This document shows, piece by piece, positions 21,724 through 22,717 of a stretch of DNA of 22,717 bases. Origin of the DNA: Flavobacteriales bacterium (GTDB taxonomy: Bacteria > Bacteroidota > Bacteroidia > Flavobacteriales > Flavobacteriaceae); contig WTIY01000091.1 of assembly GCA_011525065.1 (NCBI GenBank), forward strand, positions 1 through 22,717, in the 5' to 3' direction. The notes under the pieces were generated by a model, which saw nothing but the letters and a program-made list of their open reading frames with translations, was not told the origin of the DNA and ran no database searches. Both the position numbers and the translations under genes were made by a program. Numbering within the stretch: the first letter of the stretch is position 1; every line of letters starts with the position of its first letter.

Positions 21724-22717
21724 AGTTTTGGGTTTTTTTGTTTTTGTTCAGCCACTCAAGCAGCACAACGATAGCGACACCCAAAAGGATATAGGCCAGG
21801 GCCCAGTACGTCTGAACCGAGCTAAGGTCAGGAAGAAAACGATCAAAATCCTGGACAATGTCTCGCCCTTTGGCATCGGTCAGAATGGCGCCACTTAAAT
21901 CAGTGGCGTATATTTTTAGTTTCCAAGGCCAGACCACGCCCAAAGATCCCGTGATAAATCCAATTATCACGGCATAGGTTTGTTTTTTATAAGACTTGAG
22001 AATGGCGGCTAAAACATGTGAAAAAAATACAAGTCCAAATAACGACCCCATTGAAAAAACGCCAAGTATCTTAATCATTGGCCAATGTTCGGCGGCGATT
22101 TCTACAGTCATTTGACCACTAAAAAGAAATGATAAAAATTCAAATAATGCATTGACCGAATCCACAAGGAGCAGCACATAGTTGCCGAGCAACATCAAAA
22201 TGAAGGACCCGGAAAGCCCGGGGAGTGTCATTCCTGAAACGCTAATGATACCGCAGAAAAAGACAAACAACAGCTGATCGTTTTCTCTGGCAGGCTCCAA
22301 AAAACTAATGCCCAAGCCCACTAGAGCCCCAATAAGCAAATAAATGCGGTGATTTGGTCGCCAAGTGCCAAAATCTTTGGCGATGTAATAGATCGATCCG
22401 ATGATCATGCCAAAAAATCCACTCCAAACATACAGCTCATAATGTACCAGTGCGTAATCCAATAATTGAGAGACACTGAAATAACTAATGATCATACCCG
22501 TAATCAGCAGGGACAAAAAGCCACCGTTGACTTGTTGAAAGAAGGCTTTAAAGCCATGTCGAAACAGGACTTTAAAGGCATTGTTATTGATCTTTTGCAA
22601 ACTGTAAATGAACTCCTCATAGAATCCTGCGACAAAAGCGATGACTCCCCCTGAGACCCCAGGAACTTTGTTGGCTGCACCCATGGCGATGCCTTTTACG
22701 ATAAGCCACAGTCGATC
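21716..22717 (-). CDS. popT: DUF368 / PopT undecaprenyl-phosphate translocase (partial, N-terminus outside window)
   Basis: Polytopic membrane protein of the DUF368 family, which has been shown in other bacteria (PopT, working in parallel with DedA-type UptA) to return undecaprenyl phosphate across the membrane for reuse in cell-wall and glycan synthesis. KGIAMGAANKVPGVSGGVIAF near the start and the later MTLPGLSGSFILMLLGNYV are the two related family signatures, one per half. About eight hydrophobic segments are visible. The frame stays open to the window edge (RLWLIVKGIAMG ahead of the internal ATG at 22684), so the true start lies beyond it. It overlaps aroE by eight bases. The carrier role fits the nearby envelope genes but is inferred from the family. 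Confidence 0.88.
   Translation of the reverse strand, partial: DRLWLIVKGIAMGAANKVPGVSGGVIAFVAGFYEEFIYSLQKINNNAFKVLFRHGFKAFFQQVNGGFLSLLITGMIISYFSVSQLLDYALVHYELYVWSGFFGMIIGSIYYIAKDFGTWRPNHRIYLLIGALVGLGISFLEPARENDQLLFVFFCGIISVSGMTLPGLSGSFILMLLGNYVLLLVDSVNALFEFLSFLFSGQMTVEIAAEHWPMIKILGVFSMGSLFGLVFFSHVLAAILKSYKKQTYAVIIGFITGSLGVVWPWKLKIYATDLSGAILTDAKGRDIVQDFDRFLPDLSSVQTYWALAYILLGVAIVVLLEWLNKNKKTQNYG

Overview
The window looks like a chromosomal segment of a Bacteroidota bacterium, most likely in or near the Flavobacteriales. The support is a DUF5606 gene (a family I know only from Bacteroidota), a five-repeat DUF349 protein, starts without Shine-Dalgarno sites, and several upstream sequences that fit the Bacteroidota promoter (-33 TTTG/TTG, about 19-21 bases, -7 TAnnTTTG). 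Family or genus cannot be fixed by reading alone. I see no rRNA, tRNA, CRISPR array, insertion sequence or phage gene. No gene-free stretch reaches 300 bases.

Layout. (1) 27-3153: a probably exported alpha/beta hydrolase (-) diverges from sucC (+). A strong two-way terminator separates sucC from rluF (-). (2) 2392-5144: uvrB and rluF overlap by four bases (-). (3) 5272-5796: a pRiA4b ORF-3-like protein with an acidic tail and its own -7 element. (4) 5880-10423: a compact minus-strand run of a pyruvyl-transferase-family gene, tsaC, cca, a GNAT acetyltransferase and ctaA. It mixes surface-sugar, tRNA-maturation and respiratory functions. (5) 9494-15783: a cell-surface glycan block whose genes alternate strand: pyruvyl transferase (-), GT2 (+), WaaE-like GT2 (-), WaaP/Kdo-kinase-like protein (+), glycosyltransferase (+), GT9 heptosyltransferase-like protein (-), second GT2 (+). 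It probably builds or decorates an LPS core or surface polysaccharide. (6) 15780-19027: dapD (-) and ruvX (+) fire from back-to-back promoters, followed by def, DUF5606, a two-way terminator and mazG (+). (7) 19022-22717: popT/DUF368 (cut by the window edge), aroE and the DUF349 gene on the minus strand.

Several functions converge on the cell envelope: PopT recycles the undecaprenyl-phosphate carrier, DapD feeds diaminopimelate into peptidoglycan, and the glycosyltransferase block makes surface glycan. TsaC, Cca, RluF and Def belong to translation; UvrB, RuvX and MazG to genome or nucleotide-pool maintenance; SucC and CtaA to central and respiratory metabolism. Nothing here is an obvious new defence or mobile system. 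The most interesting parts are the alternating-strand glycan block, the symmetric dapD/ruvX promoter pair with a direct repeat, and genes whose -7 element lies only 4-5 bases from the start codon.
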